Positions 62,288 to 64,000 of a stretch of DNA of 64,000 bases are shown one piece after another. The notes beneath the pieces were generated by a model that was given only the letters and a program-made list of their open reading frames with translations, did not search any database and was not told the origin of the DNA. The translations under genes were made by a program, and so were the position numbers. Source of the stretch: Vibrio diazotrophicus (GTDB taxonomy: Bacteria; Pseudomonadota; Gammaproteobacteria; Enterobacterales; Vibrionaceae). The stretch spans positions 1,364,001-1,428,000 of the forward strand of contig NZ_CP151843.1 of assembly GCF_038452265.1 (NCBI RefSeq), written 5' to 3'. Each line of letters begins with the position of its first letter. Position 1 is the first letter of the stretch.

Positions 62288-62757
62288 ACTACTACACCTA
62301 CTATCAAAGCCCACATGGACAGATGACAATACAAGCCAATGATACAGGCTTGCTTGGCGCTTGGTTTGAAATACAGACCACACAACCGCAGGAGCTGGGG
62401 GCGTACAGCGATGAACATGCTATTTTGAATCAAACTAAGATTCAGTTTGAGGAATATTTTTCAGGCCGTCGCACTCAGTTTGACTTACCACTGGCAGCAA
62501 AAGGTACCGATTTTCAGCAGTCGGTTTGGCAAGCGCTATGTAAAATTCCTTACGGAGAGACTTGGAGCTACCAGCAACTTGCAGATGAAATCGGTAATCC
62601 TAAAGCAGTGAGGGCAGTCGGTTTAGCTAATGGGAAAAACCCTATTTCAGTCATCGTTCCGTGCCATCGAGTAATTGGTAAGAACGGTAAACTAACTGGC
62701 TATGCAGGTGGCGTTGAAACCAAAGAAAAACTGTTGCAGCTAGAACGATCCAAATAA
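62284..62757 (+). CDS. ogt: Methylated-DNA-protein-cysteine methyltransferase (Ogt)
   Basis: This 157-residue suicide enzyme removes methyl groups from O6-methylguanine. The active site is VIVPCHRVIG near residue 125, and FQQSVWQALCKIPYGETWSYQQLA opens the DNA-binding domain. The start at 62284 overlaps the Ada-AlkA stop; the frame extends upstream to 62242 inside that gene. The pair forms an alkylation-repair operon. Confidence 0.95.
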   Translation: MNYYTYYQSPHGQMTIQANDTGLLGAWFEIQTTQPQELGAYSDEHAILNQTKIQFEEYFSGRRTQFDLPLAAKGTDFQQSVWQALCKIPYGETWSYQQLADEIGNPKAVRAVGLANGKNPISVIVPCHRVIGKNGKLTGYAGGVETKEKLLQLERSK

Positions 62758-62797
62758 AAAAGTGTTCTAACTGCAACAGCGAAGCTCTTGCATTCGC

Positions 62798-64000
62798 TTA
62801 TAAGAAAATATTAAACAGCGAATGGTTAAGCATGAGATGCAAAGTAATACTCGCGGCATAACCTAAGATGATGACAGGTGCCCATTTCAAATGACCAAAG
62901 AAGGTATACTGACCATGGGCCGCCCCCATCAGAGCCACGCCAGCAGCTGAACCAATCGATAGCAGGCTACCACCGACACCGGCCGCCAGGGTCACTAACA
63001 ACCAGTTTCCAAGTGACATGTAAGGCTCCATCGAAAGTACCGCGAACATCACAGGGATGTTATCTATGATGGAAGAGAGAACGCCCACAGTAATATTGGC
63101 CCACATAGGGTCCCACTGGGTGTAAATCACTTCTGAAATCATAGTTAGATAGCCTAATAGACTCAGGCCGCCGACACACATGACGACTCCGTAGAAAAAC
63201 AATAGAGTGTCCCATTCTGCTTGTGAAATTCGTCTAAACACATCAAAAGGCACTACCGAACCAATGCGTTTGAGTGCTGCTTCGTCGTTGTTGGCGATTG
63301 CCTTAGCGGTTTTCTTCGCCAAAGATCCTGCCAGAGTTTTACGCAAGAAATAGCCGAAAAATTGCAGATAAGCTAAGCCCATCATCATCCCCATCACTGG
63401 TGGGAAATGGAATAGGCTATGGAAACTGACTGCTGTGGCAATGGTTAGAACGAACAACAGTATGATGCGTCTCGCTCCCCGTTTTAATTCAACATGTTCA
63501 TTGACGGTATCGGGTGTTTCTTTAGGGACGAAGAAAGACATGATTAACGCTGGAACCATGTAGTTGACGATTGAAGGCAGAAACAGATTTAAGAATTGAG
63601 AGAAACTCACGTGTCCTGCCTGCCACACCATTAATGTGGTGATATCGCCAAAAGGGCTGAATGCGCCGCCAGCGTTTGCAGCAACAACAATGTTAATACA
63701 GGCGATATTGACAAATTGGCGATGATTTCCTCCGACTTTCAAAACCACGGCGCACATCAGAAGCGCAGTGGTCAAGTTGTCGGCAATAGGGGAGATAAAA
63801 AAGGCCAGCAAGCCTGTTATCCAGAATAGTGTTCGATAGTTGAACCCTTTGCTAACCATCCACGCCTTTAACGCATCGAAAAGCCGACGTTCTTCCATTG
63901 CACTGATGTAAGTCATTGCGACCAAGAGGAACAACAACAGCTCTGCGTATTCCAAAAGATTGTATTCGAGTGCTTCACGAGCGATCTCCGTTGCCCCTTG
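62798..64000 (-). CDS. nhaD: NhaD-type Na+/H+ antiporter, 3' part only
   Basis: The open frame runs from the window edge (64000) to the stop at 62798, giving the last 401 residues. The start is outside the window. It has many transmembrane helices and the NhaD landmarks LVAMTYISAMEERRLFDAL, FFISPIADNLTTALLM and GGAFSPFGDITTLMVW. NhaD exchanges sodium (or lithium) for protons at alkaline pH. The internal TTG at 63955 is not the real start. Confidence 0.93.
   Translation of the reverse strand, partial: QGATEIAREALEYNLLEYAELLLFLLVAMTYISAMEERRLFDALKAWMVSKGFNYRTLFWITGLLAFFISPIADNLTTALLMCAVVLKVGGNHRQFVNIACINIVVAANAGGAFSPFGDITTLMVWQAGHVSFSQFLNLFLPSIVNYMVPALIMSFFVPKETPDTVNEHVELKRGARRIILLFVLTIATAVSFHSLFHFPPVMGMMMGLAYLQFFGYFLRKTLAGSLAKKTAKAIANNDEAALKRIGSVVPFDVFRRISQAEWDTLLFFYGVVMCVGGLSLLGYLTMISEVIYTQWDPMWANITVGVLSSIIDNIPVMFAVLSMEPYMSLGNWLLVTLAAGVGGSLLSIGSAAGVALMGAAHGQYTFFGHLKWAPVIILGYAASITLHLMLNHSLFNIFL

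Noticed and set aside
1..64000. Mobile elements, CRISPR arrays, integron cassettes, tRNA or rRNA genes
   Set aside because: I looked for transposase pairs with terminal repeats, regular spacer arrays, integrase genes and RNA gene signatures and found none; the only transposase-like gene lacks element ends.

Overview
The window is about 64 kb of a Vibrio genome, most likely the second chromosome. The evidence is gene content and order: a type VI secretion locus in the V. cholerae vas order, a deoD - YbgA-like - MerR - photolyase - L,D-transpeptidase block, and pyrC, nagB and a long GAPDH-like gene, all of which I associate with Vibrio chromosome II. Base composition looks even and moderate in GC. 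I see no insertion sequences, phage genes, integron cassettes, CRISPR arrays, tRNA or rRNA genes, so this reads as conserved chromosomal backbone.

Region by region. (1) 1-14998: the distal part of a T6SS operon, from the last codons of tssF through tssG, tagH, tssJ, tssK, tssL, clpV, vasH, vasI and tssA to tssM, closed by a terminator. (2) 15064-22395, minus strand: a YiaV/YiaW adaptor pair, a two-gene TPR / diguanylate cyclase operon, and deoD followed by a transposase-like zinc-ribbon gene. (3) 22600-26862: a tightly overlapping operon of DUF523/DUF1722 protein, MerR regulator, DNA photolyase and LysM-YkuD L,D-transpeptidase. It is preceded by four TTGTA-type repeats. (4) 26885-33152: pyrC with a PurR-like box and a possible Shine-Dalgarno-masking hairpin, a MOSC-ferredoxin-reductase-ferredoxin fusion, a cupin-only protein, an acyltransferase, a secreted protein of eight exact 20-residue repeats, and a YfcZ-family protein. 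(5) 33153-40368: a palindrome-rich control region before a TetR gene, an unusual chemoreceptor, a YjeH exporter with a divergent Lrp-type regulator, LysR, LysE and a small membrane protein. (6) 40507-48178, minus strand: a DUF748/AsmA-like envelope protein, a long GAPDH-like enzyme, a GGDEF-EAL protein and dCMP deaminase. (7) 48400-48940: a CsrB-family regulatory RNA preceded by a VarA/GacA-type box. (8) 49121-64000: ExoD-like, YhfA (OsmC family), CSD-DUF1294, acetyltransferase, YddG-like exporter, cation efflux protein, LysR, methyltransferase, Sel1-repeat protein, nagB, DUF3081, the maoP/hdfR divergent pair, DoxX, an Ada-AraC-AlkA fusion overlapping ogt, and the 3' part of nhaD.

Functional themes are contact-dependent secretion, c-di-GMP and Csr signalling, repair of light and alkylation damage, nucleotide metabolism, and amino acid export with local regulators. 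No wholly new multi-gene system is evident. The most distinctive signals are the CsrB RNA with its upstream box, the repeat array before the photolyase operon, the palindromes before the TetR gene, the 20-residue repeat protein, and the transposase-like gene behind deoD. All gene identifications come from reading the sequence and from family knowledge; no database search was run.
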